Shown one piece after another: positions 32,930 to 63,044 of a stretch of 64,000 nucleotides of DNA (positions are counted from its first letter, which is position 1; each line of letters begins with the position of its first letter). The DNA lies in assembly GCF_004345605.1 (NCBI RefSeq), contig NZ_SLVY01000012.1:62001-126000 (forward strand), read 5' to 3'. A model generated the notes under the pieces. The model saw only the letters and a program-made list of their open reading frames with translations, ran no database searches and was not told the DNA's origin. The DNA comes from Rhodococcus sp. SMB37 (GTDB taxonomy: Bacteria > Actinomycetota > Actinomycetes > Mycobacteriales > Mycobacteriaceae). A program made the position numbers and the translations under genes.

Positions 32930-34087
32930 CTACGCGGCGGTATTCCCGGGGGCGGCCACCTGTCCGGTCGCCGCGGCACGCCGAAGTTTCGGAATGGAGA
33001 TGCGGTGATCGACGGCGACCGCGACCCCGTGCCCGTCGGGGTGGCGCCAGTGCATCAGTGCCGATCCGTGCGGATCGTCACCGACCAGGAAGTCGGGGGC
33101 ACCGGTGACCGGCAGGTGCCCGACCGCCTTGAGGTGGAGCCCGAACTGCTCGGTCCAGAAGTACGGTGCAGCGTCGAATTCGGGTGCGGAGTCGCCGGTG
33201 AGCAATGCGACCGCAGCGACCTTGGCCTGGTCGACAGCGCTGCTCCACAGAGGGATCCGGCGGATACTCCCGCGGGTCGGGAGGGCTGCGACGTCCCCGG
33301 CCGCGACGATCCCCGGCGCGACCCGGCCCCGCGAGTCCGCGACCAGGCGGCCGTCGGTGAGCAGGCCCGAGCCGGTGAGCCACTCGAGGTTGGGCACATC
33401 GCCGATCGCCGCGACGACGAGGTCGGCGTCGATGCGGGTCCCGTCGCCGCAGGTGACACCGGTGGCGTCGATCCCGGTCGCAGTGCCGTGGACGATCGTG
33501 GTACCCGTGGCGAGGGTCGCGGTGGTGAACACCCTCGACAGGTACGGGCCGAGTTGGGGGCGCATCGGGGCGGTGTCGGCGACGAGGGTGACGGTGCATC
33601 CGGCCTGCATCGCGGCCGAGGCGACCTCCATGCCCAGCGGGCCGGCACCGACGACGACCACCGACGGGCGAGAGGCGAGTCGCTCGCGCAGCAGCAGCGC
33701 GTCGTCGAGCGTGCGCAAGGTCAGCGCGCCGCCGTCCGGCCGGCGGGCGCGGGCACCGCTGGCGATGACGAACCCGTCGTAGGGCAGTTCGGTGCCGTCG
33801 CCGAGACGGACCCGGCGGGCGGCGACGTCGAGGCCGACGGCGCGCACTCCGAGCAGTTCGGTGGCCCCGTGTGTGGGGGCCGCGAGTGCGTGCGAGCCAC
33901 CGTCGACGAGCAGCGCCTTCGACAGCGCGGGCCGCGAGTATGCGCCGTGTCTCTCGTCGCCGACGATGGTCAGTTCTCCGTCGAACCCGGTGGTGCGCAA
34001 GCGGTCGCAGACGGTCTGTCCGGCGATGCCGTTACCGACCACCACGATGCGGTGCATGTCGCGCCGCATCGACGCGCCTCTGCTCAT
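32930..34087 (-). CDS. FAD-dependent ferredoxin reductase
   Basis: 385 residues. IVVVGNGIAGQTVCDRLR binds FAD, VVVVGAGPLGMEVASAAM binds NAD(P)H, and PGIVAAGDVAALPTRG is the second FAD motif near the C-terminus, the layout of putidaredoxin-reductase-type enzymes. It would pass electrons from NAD(P)H to the ferredoxin encoded just before it, and on to the P450. The ATG at 34087 overlaps the ferredoxin stop (34084-34087). Confidence 0.88.
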   Translation of the reverse strand: MSRGASMRRDMHRIVVVGNGIAGQTVCDRLRTTGFDGELTIVGDERHGAYSRPALSKALLVDGGSHALAAPTHGATELLGVRAVGLDVAARRVRLGDGTELPYDGFVIASGARARRPDGGALTLRTLDDALLLRERLASRPSVVVVGAGPLGMEVASAAMQAGCTVTLVADTAPMRPQLGPYLSRVFTTATLATGTTIVHGTATGIDATGVTCGDGTRIDADLVVAAIGDVPNLEWLTGSGLLTDGRLVADSRGRVAPGIVAAGDVAALPTRGSIRRIPLWSSAVDQAKVAAVALLTGDSAPEFDAAPYFWTEQFGLHLKAVGHLPVTGAPDFLVGDDPHGSALMHWRHPDGHGVAVAVDHRISIPKLRRAAATGQVAAPGNTAA

Positions 34088-34281
34088 GACGACAGTGCCA
34101 GGGCTGCGACAGGGCACACGCGTACGGCGGCGCCGGCGGCGGCCGCGCGGGGATCGTCGGCGGGGAGTTCGGCGATGTCGAGGACGAGTTCACCGTCGTC
34201 GTCGAGGTGCATCAACTGAGGTGCGGCCTCTTCGCACAGTCCGTGGCCTTCACAGCGGGGACGGTCGAGTGTGATCTTCAT
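34084..34281 (-). CDS. [3Fe-4S]-type ferredoxin
   Basis: 65 residues, typical of actinobacterial P450 redox partners. CEGHGLC has His in place of the second Cys, as in the [3Fe-4S] ferredoxins of mycobacterial P450 systems, and VCPVAAL holds the last Cys. It is rich in Asp and Glu, as expected for docking on a P450. It overlaps the P450 gene by ATGA at 34278-34281 and the reductase gene at its end. Confidence 0.9.
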   Translation of the reverse strand: MKITLDRPRCEGHGLCEEAAPQLMHLDDDGELVLDIAELPADDPRAAAAGAAVRVCPVAALALSS

Positions 34282-35465
34282 GCCGGGAGGACCTCCAGGA
34301 TCTCGAGTCGGTCGATCGAACGGGTGGTGTTGCTGGGTGTGCGGATCGGGTCGTCGGCGACCAGGTGGGACGCGTGGGTGGCCAGGGCGGCGATGACGGC
34401 GTGGCCTTCGAGGCGGGCCAGTCCCTGCCCCGCGCATCCGTGCGGGCCGTACCCGAAGGACAGGTGATCGACCGGGTTGCGTTCGATGCGGAAGGTGTCC
34501 GGGTCGTCGAAGTGGCGCGGATCGCGGTTGCCGGCACCCAACAGGATCGCTGCCTGTGCCCCGGCGGGGATCACGGTGCCGTCGATGTCCACGTCGCGGG
34601 TGACGGCGCGACCCCAGGCGTGGAGCGGAACCCAGTAGCGCAGGACCTCATTGAACGCGGCAGGCACCAGCGTGGGGTCGGCGCGGACGAGGTCGAACTG
34701 GTCGGGGTGCGCCGCGAACAGCGCGACGATGTTGCCGATCGACGCGATCGTGGTGTCCACTCCTGCGCCGAGGTACTGGTGGATGATGTGGCCGGCGGCG
34801 CCCGGCGGGACGGCGCCGCGTGCCTCGGCGTCGAAGAGTGCGCGGCCGACCGATCCGGGGGTCAGATCGTCGGCCGTGACCTGGGAGCACCATGCGTAGA
34901 GTTCCCCTGCGATGGGAAAGTTCTCGACGGTGCGCTGGTTCATCGGGCCGAGGACCTCCATGGCGGCCTGGCCCCAGCGGAGCATGTTCTCGCGGACGGT
35001 GCCGGTGAATCCGATCAGGTCGGCGACGATCTCGAGGGGGAAGGCGCGGGCGAGCGCGTCGACGGCCTCGAAGGATCCTTTCTCCACCAGGTCGGCGACG
35101 AGTACGTCGGCCTTGGCCACGATGGAGCCTTTCAGTCCACGCAGGGCGCGGGGGGACAGGTTCTCGGTGAGGGTGGCGCGGAGCTCGGTGTGCACGGGCG
35201 GGTCCGAGGCGAGGGAGGTGCCCTGCAGTGCGTCGTTCGCCATGGGGTTGAAGCCGACGGTGCGGGAGGAGAAGGTGTCGGTGTCGGCGAGGGCGGCGCG
35301 GATGACGTCGTAGCGGGTCAGGGCGTAGACGTTGTTGGTGGGCAGGTATACGACCGGGCCGAGGTCGCGTAGTGCCGCGAACGTCGGGTAGGGGTCGGGC
35401 AGGATGTCGTCGGCGAAGAGGTCGAGGTCCGACATCACGGGAGGGCTGCTGGGCATGCCGTCCAT
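34278..35465 (-). CDS. Cytochrome P450
   Basis: 395 residues. FGYGPHGCAGQGLARLEG is the haem loop with the Cys ligand; NEVLRYW carries the ExxR pair; YLGAGVDTT is the I-helix oxygen groove with Asp-Thr. With ferredoxin and reductase genes directly after it, this is a complete three-component class I system. By eye it recalls the bacterial aromatic-acid demethylase P450s, but I cannot place its substrate. The start is uncertain: ATG at 35465 or 35456; an upstream frame would lie in the inverted repeat. Confidence 0.88.
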   Translation of the reverse strand: MDGMPSSPPVMSDLDLFADDILPDPYPTFAALRDLGPVVYLPTNNVYALTRYDVIRAALADTDTFSSRTVGFNPMANDALQGTSLASDPPVHTELRATLTENLSPRALRGLKGSIVAKADVLVADLVEKGSFEAVDALARAFPLEIVADLIGFTGTVRENMLRWGQAAMEVLGPMNQRTVENFPIAGELYAWCSQVTADDLTPGSVGRALFDAEARGAVPPGAAGHIIHQYLGAGVDTTIASIGNIVALFAAHPDQFDLVRADPTLVPAAFNEVLRYWVPLHAWGRAVTRDVDIDGTVIPAGAQAAILLGAGNRDPRHFDDPDTFRIERNPVDHLSFGYGPHGCAGQGLARLEGHAVIAALATHASHLVADDPIRTPSNTTRSIDRLEILEVLPA

Positions 35466-35480
35466 TGAAGGGAGTCCCAC

Positions 35481-35533
35481 GTCATAAATCCAACGCATAT
35501 TCGGTATGCATGAGTATGCGTTGGATTCATGAC
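35481..35533. promoter_or_regulatory. Long inverted repeat before the P450 gene
   Basis: GTCATAAATCCAACGCATA (35481-35499) pairs with 35515-35533 at 18 of 19 positions around a 15-base loop. It lies 15 bases before the P450 start. A second dyad, CATGACC-TG-GGTCATG (35528-35543), overlaps its end. This is most likely a regulator binding region, or a hairpin in the mRNA between the VOC and P450 genes. Confidence 0.6.
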
Positions 35534-35543
35534 CTGGGTCATG

Positions 35544-35921
35544 TCACACCCACTGCACGAGTTGCCACACGATGCCGTTGGGGTCGGAGAACTGGCAGTA
35601 GCGCTCCCCCCACGGCTCGGTTTCCGGCGCGGTGATCACCGTGGCGCCCGCGGCGGCGATGCGGGCGTATTCGGCGTCGAGGTCGTCGACGACGAAGGCG
35701 ATCAACATGCCTTGACCGGCGGGGCCTGCGATGGAGGCGGGTTTGAAGGTGCTCAACCCGGTGCGCAGGAAGACGATGTTCAGTCCTGCGCCGGGGTGCG
35801 CGAGGGAGATGAAGCCGTCGTCGGACATGGCTTCGGTGAACCCGAAGTGCGCCTTCGCGAAATCGGCGGAGGCGGTGGTGTCGGCGACGTTGAGGGACAG
35901 GGCGGTACCGGTGATGTGGAT
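35544..35921 (-). CDS. VOC (glyoxalase-fold) protein without usual start codon
   Basis: About 125 residues. From the ATG at 35828 only 94 residues are made, but the upstream frame (HITGTALSLNVADTTASADF, then AKAHFGF) is the missing first strand and helix of the VOC fold, so translation should start further up. No ATG, GTG or TTG is in frame there. GGAGG at 35926-35930 points to ATC at 35921 as start; a GTC at 35927 stands where homologues would have Met. FSDPNGIVWQLVQW closes the fold. It is first in the P450 operon and faces a TetR gene. Confidence 0.65.
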   Translation of the reverse strand: MHITGTALSLNVADTTASADFAKAHFGFTEAMSDDGFISLAHPGAGLNIVFLRTGLSTFKPASIAGPAGQGMLIAFVVDDLDAEYARIAAAGATVITAPETEPWGERYCQFSDPNGIVWQLVQWV

Positions 35922-35952
35922 GGTGACCTCCGGGGAGTAGATAAACCTTATG

Positions 35953-35977
35953 CAGTGTATACATTATTCAGTGTATA
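35953..35977. promoter_or_regulatory. Direct repeat CAGTGTATA in divergent promoter
   Basis: Two copies, 35953-35961 and 35969-35977, start 16 bases apart in an AT-rich spacer between the VOC and TetR genes. The first holds the palindrome TGTATACA. They probably bind the TetR protein encoded at 36021. Confidence 0.45.
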
Positions 35978-36020
35978 GATTTATTGCGGAGGATGCACCC
36001 CGACTTCCAGGAGAGACCCG

Positions 36021-36746
36021 ATGGCCCGCGACCTGATCGACCTGTTGTGGCGTGATCACCCCGATGCGCCGCGTGGCGGCACCCGTGGACCACAAGCGAA
36101 AGTCACTACTAAACAGGCAGTTTCGGCCGCCATCACCCTCGCCGACACCGAAGGTCTCGCCGCCGTGACGGTGCGCCGGCTCGCCGCGGACCTCGGCGTC
36201 TCCGGGATGGCCCTCTACACCCACGTCGGCTCCCGCGATGACCTACTGGTGCTCATGGTCGACGCCGCGCGCGCCGGCACCCCCCGGACCCCGTATACGA
36301 GCGACCATTGGCGCACACGGGTACGGCAGGTCGCCGAAGCCGACCTTGCCCTCTACACCGCGCACTGGTGGCTGCTCGACATCAGTGATCAACGCGTGTC
36401 GCTGGGGCCGGGGACGATCGCGGCCTACGACCACGACCTGCACGCCTTCGACCACACCGGGCTCACCGATCTCGACCGCGACGCCGCCTTGACCTTCGTC
36501 TCCGATTTCACCCGCGCATCGGCGCGTGCACATCGGCCCGTCCCGCACGCCGCCGACATGGCCGAGGTGTGGTCCTCCTGGCACCGGCGCCTCGCCGCGT
36601 ATGTCGGCGACGAGTTCCCCCTCGCCCGGCGGGTGGGAGCCGCCGCCGGGGAGGCCATGAACACCTCCTACAGCCCTCAGGCCGCGTGGGCGTTCGGGCT
36701 CCACCGTGCTCTCGATGCGTTGGAGTCGCTCATCGACCACCCCTAG
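36021..36746 (+). CDS. TetR family regulator with TetR-type C-terminal domain
   Basis: 241 residues. An unusual 35-residue N-terminal tail leads to a helix-turn-helix at about 50-75 (VTVRRLAADLGVSGMALYTH), in the form of the classic tetracycline repressor group, and the C-terminal domain reads like that group as well. It diverges from the VOC-P450 operon, so it probably controls it. The start has GGAGAGA upstream. Confidence 0.83.
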   Translation: MARDLIDLLWRDHPDAPRGGTRGPQAKVTTKQAVSAAITLADTEGLAAVTVRRLAADLGVSGMALYTHVGSRDDLLVLMVDAARAGTPRTPYTSDHWRTRVRQVAEADLALYTAHWWLLDISDQRVSLGPGTIAAYDHDLHAFDHTGLTDLDRDAALTFVSDFTRASARAHRPVPHAADMAEVWSSWHRRLAAYVGDEFPLARRVGAAAGEAMNTSYSPQAAWAFGLHRALDALESLIDHP

Positions 36747-36876
36747 GCCGACGACAGTCGGTGCCTGACACCGAACGCGGATCCACCGGCGGAGAGCCGG
36801 TTGTGCATGGTGGATTCGACGGACGTGATGATGACAACAGGCGAAGGACGTTCGGGTGCCTTCGATTCCCGACCGG

Positions 36877-37404
36877 TCAGGGCCCCGGCACCCGGCCGAG
36901 GAAGGCCACGAGGCGATCGCTTGCGGCGACAGTGCCGGGGACGTCGATCGGCGCAGCGAAGTTGTGCCGCCGCGCGCTGACGTCGAGGGCTGACGAGACC
37001 AGTGCGAGCACGTCCTCGGCCAGCGATTCCGGGATCCGGTGCGCGGAGTGGAGGGTCACGCCGATGTCCCAGCCGTGCGTCGTGAACTCGACCGCGCCGG
37101 CTACCGCTGCTTCCTGCACCCTCGTCGCGTCGGCCGCGACGGAGAATGCGTGCGTCAGCTTTGCCAACCGCTCCTCCACCAGAGCCACGGGGTCCGGATC
37201 GTTGGTGCGTGGCGGCCGCGGCAGGGCGAGAGCCCCTGTATCGAGCAGCCCGCCGAGACCGTCGATGACGTCGGCGAGGTGCAGGACAACCCTTTCCGCG
37301 TCCCAGTCGTCACACGGCGTCGGTCGCCGAAGGTCGTCGTACGTCAGCTCCGAGAGGACGCCACGCGCGTAGACGGTGGCTCGGCCGAACAGTTCGGCGT
37401 TCAT
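36877..37404 (-). CDS. TIGR03086-type DinB-like metal-binding protein
   Basis: 175 residues. RPTPCDDWDAERVVLHLADV near the N-terminus and FTTHGWDIGV later match the DinB/mycothiol-dependent maleylpyruvate isomerase family: a four-helix bundle with three His for a metal, seen here in VVLHLAD and TTHGWD. The family includes thiol-dependent transferases. ATGA overlap at 37401-37404 with the gene before it shows one operon. The role is unknown. Confidence 0.72.
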   Translation of the reverse strand: MNAELFGRATVYARGVLSELTYDDLRRPTPCDDWDAERVVLHLADVIDGLGGLLDTGALALPRPPRTNDPDPVALVEERLAKLTHAFSVAADATRVQEAAVAGAVEFTTHGWDIGVTLHSAHRIPESLAEDVLALVSSALDVSARRHNFAAPIDVPGTVAASDRLVAFLGRVPGP

Positions 37405-38204
37405 GCGCCCGACCCCTCCGGCATGTTCCAAGGCGCCGTGGGCAGGACATCGCCGGTTTCCAGCAGGGACTTGAGATTGGCGAGCACGGCAGGCCAACCG
37501 CGCGAGATCCCGTTCAGCATCTCGGCGTTGGGGAGGTTCGCGTGGGTCACGGTCAGCCGGACGATGTCGTCGTGGGGCTCGATCAGGAACGTGACGACGG
37601 ACGGTCCGTTCGGCCGATCGTCTTGGGAGTCCTCGAATGTGATCACGAGCCGGGTGGGCGCCTCGGCCTCGAGCACCTTGCCGGTCACGTCGATGACGCC
37701 GGAACCGTCCACCCGTCGATGTTCCCAGGGGGAGCCGGGTTGCCAGTCGGACACGTTGGCGTGTCCCCAGTAGCGCGCGGTCAGGTCGGCGTCGGTCAGG
37801 GCCTGCCAGACGTCCTCGCTCGTCGCACGGATGTAGGTGACGTAGACGTACGTCGGCACGGAGGTTCCGGGGTCGGTCATTGCATACTCCTCTGCTCGAT
37901 GTTTGATGGCGCTGATCGTGGCCAGCCGAGGGGCGTCGTACGCAGCGATCCAGCGCTCGCCTATCTCGTGGATCGGCGCGGGGTTGAGGTAGTGCAGGCG
38001 CTCTCGCCCATGCCGCACCACGGTGACGAGGTTGGCCTCGGCGAGGAGATCGAGATGCTGCGTAACCGACTGGCGCGCCATGTCGAGGCTTCCGCAGAGC
38101 TCAGTGAGGGTCTGCCCGTTCCGGTGCCGGAGACGATCCAGCAGGAGGCGCCTGGTCGGGTCGGCCAACGCCTTGAAAGCCGGACCCAGCGCCTCGTCGC
38201 TCAT
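37401..38204 (-). CDS. ArsR-type HTH fused to SRPBCC domain
   Basis: 267 residues made of two domains. The first 90 residues form an ArsR winged helix (ALADPTRRLLLDRLRHRNGQ, LDMARQSVTQHLDLL). After a linker, about 120-255 is an AHSA1/SRPBCC fold (YVTYIRATSEDVWQALTDAD, PSVVTFLIEPHDDIVRLTVT) with a hydrophobic pocket. Such fusions probably sense a ligand in the SRPBCC cavity. No Cys-rich metal site is seen. ATG 38204 or GTG 38210 could start it. AGGCA-N6-TGCCT (38218-38233) just upstream may be its operator. Confidence 0.82.
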   Translation of the reverse strand: MSDEALGPAFKALADPTRRLLLDRLRHRNGQTLTELCGSLDMARQSVTQHLDLLAEANLVTVVRHGRERLHYLNPAPIHEIGERWIAAYDAPRLATISAIKHRAEEYAMTDPGTSVPTYVYVTYIRATSEDVWQALTDADLTARYWGHANVSDWQPGSPWEHRRVDGSGVIDVTGKVLEAEAPTRLVITFEDSQDDRPNGPSVVTFLIEPHDDIVRLTVTHANLPNAEMLNGISRGWPAVLANLKSLLETGDVLPTAPWNMPEGSGA

Positions 38205-38333
38205 ATCCACATCATGCAGGCAAATACCTGCCTATGCAAGAGTGCGGTTCAGTGGCAGAGCCAGACCGCAGACCTGGCGTTCAGCCCGAGCGAGGTCCCC
38301 TGAGCAGAACCCCACCGCACACGCCTGACCCGC

Positions 38334-60443
<22,110 letters not shown>

Positions 60444-60895
60444 TACCCCTCCGAGAAGCGATGTGGCCGAAACCGGCGCGCCCCGACACCGCGTCATGGT
60501 GGCTCCAGCGAATGCCCCATTTTTCCGGTCGTGCATTCTTCCGTGTGATCGGAAGCACCCCCCAAGCTAGACCACATACGTTGTGCCCCGGTGCGGTTTC
60601 GCGCCGCAGAAAAGCCGACGGGGGCGAATGCGATACCGATCGGTAATCGGGGCCGAACCGGAAACGGATCATCCCCACGCGTGTCCACGAGAACAATTAC
60701 TTTTTCATCGCGATTCGATCACTGTTCAATACACGAATCCGAAATGTCGGGTTCGCGACGACAAATTCCGAAACGGCACGAAACTCGGGCTCGGTGCCTA
60801 TTCTCGGAACTCGAATCACACCTGTCCCACTACTTGCGGTATCCGACCGTTTTCGCACTGACGCACAACTCTCACACCCGACGAAGGAGCATCAG
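60444..60895. other. Divergent promoter region NRPS / exported protein
   Basis: 452 bases with an AT-richer middle (about 60690-60780). TGTCG-N9-CGACA (60745-60763) is a weak dyad. No complete iron box (IdeR type) is seen. Nothing reads as a gene. Confidence 0.5.
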
Positions 60896-61498
60896 ATGTC
60901 GCGTCGCCGGTTCGCCCGCTCACTCGGTGTCCTGTTCGCTGCCACGATCGCCGCAGCGGTCCCCACCCACGCGGCCGCCGATCCCGCACCCGCCGGAGTG
61001 CCCGTCGATCAGCTGCGCGCCGAGCTCGCCGGGTCGCCGGACCTCGCCGACGCCCTCGACCGGATCGTCGACGCCGCCCGCACCCCCACGATCCTCGAGC
61101 CGCCGCCCCGCAACATCCCGCAGCCGTTCATGTCGCCTGCACCGTCGGTCGGCCCGGGCTGCGGCGGCGGCTTCACCCCGTTCGCGATGACCTCCGGGTG
61201 GGCGCACCCCGGTCCGCACGCCGATCCGGATATCGGGTTCGGGGAGATGAAGGTCTACGTACAACCGACCATCCCCGTCCAACCCGCCGCTGCCGACCTG
61301 AAGTTCGTGTGGATGAACATGGAGAACTTCCGGGCAGGTGTCGCCACCCTCGACGACCGGATCGGTGGGGTCCCTCAACTGTCCACCACCATCGCACCGG
61401 GGCCCGGCCCCGTCATGGCGGCGCTGTTCGGCTCGGTGCAGTATGTCAACGGCGCATTCTGCCAGGTCGTGTACACCATGGGCGGTTTCTTCGTCTGA
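60896..61498 (+). CDS. Exported protein, unknown function
   Basis: 200 residues. The N-terminus SRRRFARSLG resembles a Tat motif (two Arg then Phe), followed by a hydrophobic core and an Ala-rich cleavage site near residue 28; Sec export is also possible. The mature part is Pro-rich at first, then has strands such as IGFGEMKVYVQPTIPVQP and two Cys (VGPGCGGG, NGAFCQVV) that could form a disulfide. It is similar in style to secreted proteins of Rhodococcus and Nocardia without known role. ATG 60896 follows GAAGGAG. Confidence 0.7.
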   Translation: MSRRRFARSLGVLFAATIAAAVPTHAAADPAPAGVPVDQLRAELAGSPDLADALDRIVDAARTPTILEPPPRNIPQPFMSPAPSVGPGCGGGFTPFAMTSGWAHPGPHADPDIGFGEMKVYVQPTIPVQPAAADLKFVWMNMENFRAGVATLDDRIGGVPQLSTTIAPGPGPVMAALFGSVQYVNGAFCQVVYTMGGFFV

Positions 61499-61527
61499 CC
61501 GAACCGCGCACCGGCCGGACCCTGACC

Positions 61528-61860
61528 TCAGCGCAGTCGTTCGGCCGCGCGCGCCAACTCCACCAGTTCGGCACACAACCGGCGCAGTTCCACCTGATCG
61601 GCACCTTCGTCGACGGCGGTCGCCACATCCTCGGCTGCGCACCGCACCTCGAACGCCCGATCGGTCAGGGACTCGGCCTCCATCGCCGACAGCACCACCG
61701 CGTCGGCCGCGAGCCCCGTGCTCGCCGCGGTGGCGCGCTGCTCGTAGGCGCGTTGACGGCACGACTGGCGGCAATAGCGACGCCGGCGTCCCGTCCCGAT
61801 CTCCGGCACCGGTCGCCCACACCACAGACAACTCGCTGGTCTGCGCTCCCGTCCGGCCAT
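61528..61860 (-). CDS. Small Cys-rich, probably zinc-binding protein
   Basis: 110 residues. CLWCGRPVPEIGTGRRRRYC and RQSCRQRAYEQR form a CxxC...CxxxC zinc-ribbon-like N-terminus, followed by a helical acidic C-terminus (VELRRLCAELVELARAAERL). It resembles small zinc-finger proteins encoded beside rbpA in related genomes, of unknown role; a nucleic-acid contact is possible because of the basic stretch. ATG 61860 was chosen because conserved sequence begins there. Confidence 0.65.
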   Translation of the reverse strand: MAGRERRPASCLWCGRPVPEIGTGRRRRYCRQSCRQRAYEQRATAASTGLAADAVVLSAMEAESLTDRAFEVRCAAEDVATAVDEGADQVELRRLCAELVELARAAERLR

Positions 61861-62042
61861 AGGGTGACACGTTACCGAGCGCAGAACCCGTGCCGGTAAA
61901 CTGGCAGATCGGCCGTGTCCCCGGTTCGGGAACGGATTCGGCCCCGCCGACGTTGACATGGTGTGGACGTGGGTACCGTCCGGCACACGCCGCGGCGGTG
62001 CCGGGCCCCACCGGGCGGAGCATTACGAGAGAGGACACCACC

Positions 62043-62378
62043 ATGGCAGATCGTGTACTGCGAGGCAGCCGACTCGGGGCGGTGAGCTACGAGACCGACC
62101 GTGACCACGATCTTGCGCCGCGTCGGATGGCACGCTACCGCTGCGACAACGGCGAAGAGTTCGACGTGCCGTTCGCCGACGAAGCCGAGATCCCCGGTAC
62201 CTGGATGTGCAAGAACGGCCTCGAAGGCACCCTCATCGAGGGAGCTGCACCGGAGCCGAAGAAGACCAAGCCGCCGCGCACCCACTGGGACATGCTGCTC
62301 GAGCGTCGCTCGGTCGAGGACCTCGAGGAACTGCTCAAGGAACGCCTCGACCTGATCAAGAGCAAGCGGCGCGGCTGA
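62043..62378 (+). CDS. rbpA: RNA polymerase-binding protein RbpA
   Basis: 111 residues, nearly the same length and sequence as mycobacterial Rv2050: ADRVLRGSRLGAVSYETDR at the start, then the RbpA core (RYRCDNGEEFDVPFAD, PGTWMCKNGLEGTLIEG), the basic linker (PEPKKTKPPRTHWDMLLERR) and the sigma-interacting helix (LEELLKERLDLIKSKRRG). It binds RNA polymerase with group I/II sigma factors and helps open promoters. GAGAGAGGA precedes the ATG. A strong terminator follows. Confidence 0.97.
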   Translation: MADRVLRGSRLGAVSYETDRDHDLAPRRMARYRCDNGEEFDVPFADEAEIPGTWMCKNGLEGTLIEGAAPEPKKTKPPRTHWDMLLERRSVEDLEELLKERLDLIKSKRRG

Positions 62379-62421
62379 ACGACCCACCGGGTGCCTGCCA
62401 CCCGGGCCTGCGCAACCGGTG

Positions 62422-62464
62422 ATGCCGTTGCGGGAATTACTTCCCGCAACGGCATTTCCTTTTT
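62422..62464 (+). terminator. Rho-independent terminator of rbpA
   Basis: Perfect 15-base arms (62422-62436 and 62441-62455) around TTAC, followed by TTCCTTTTT. One of the clearest terminators in the window. Confidence 0.92.
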
Positions 62465-62650
62465 CAGGGATGCAGGACCGGTCAGGTCGCGGACACGCCA
62501 CAAAAAGATCAAATGGCGGGCACCTGTGTGGATCGGCGTGCAATTATGGGCGAACCCGCCGGACGAGAACACTCGGCGGTACCACCTTCACATCACGTAC
62601 CGAGCATCCGACGATCATCCGGTCGGGCAGCACCCGGGAGGTGAATACAC

Positions 62651-63037
62651 GTGAACGACAACAACACCGCCACCAGCAGTGAAATCAACTCCGTCACCGA
62701 CCCCGAGGCCGCACTCGCGGCGTTGCGCGTCGAACTCGACCGCATCGACCGGGCGCTGCTCGATGATGTCCGCGATCGGCTGGCACTGTGCACGCGCGTC
62801 GCCGAACTGAAACAACAACACGACATCGCGGTGCTGCAACCCGGCCGCATGCAGCTCGTGCAGCGCCGCGCCCGCGACTACGCCGACCGCCACGGACTGT
62901 CCGCCGAGTTCGTGCGTGAACTCTACGACCTGCTGATCGGGGAGGCCTGCCGGGTCGAGGACCTCATCGTCGCCGGAAGCGAGAGCACCGCGCCCGGCGA
63001 CCTGGACGACACCGTCTCCGCCGAGCACCGGAGCTGA
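62651..63037 (+). CDS. papB: Chorismate-mutase-like, probably aminodeoxychorismate mutase
   Basis: 128 residues, AroQ fold. LRVELDRIDRALLDDVRDRL and TRVAELKQ keep the Arg and Lys of the active site. The later part (LQPGRMQLVQRRARDYADRH and EACRVEDLIV) looks more like PapB-type 4-amino-4-deoxychorismate mutases than like housekeeping chorismate mutases. The next gene makes 4-amino-4-deoxychorismate, its presumed substrate. GTG 62651 follows GGAGGTG by seven bases. The symbol is tentative. Confidence 0.72.
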   Translation: MNDNNTATSSEINSVTDPEAALAALRVELDRIDRALLDDVRDRLALCTRVAELKQQHDIAVLQPGRMQLVQRRARDYADRHGLSAEFVRELYDLLIGEACRVEDLIVAGSESTAPGDLDDTVSAEHRS

Positions 63038-63044
63038 CCGCGTC

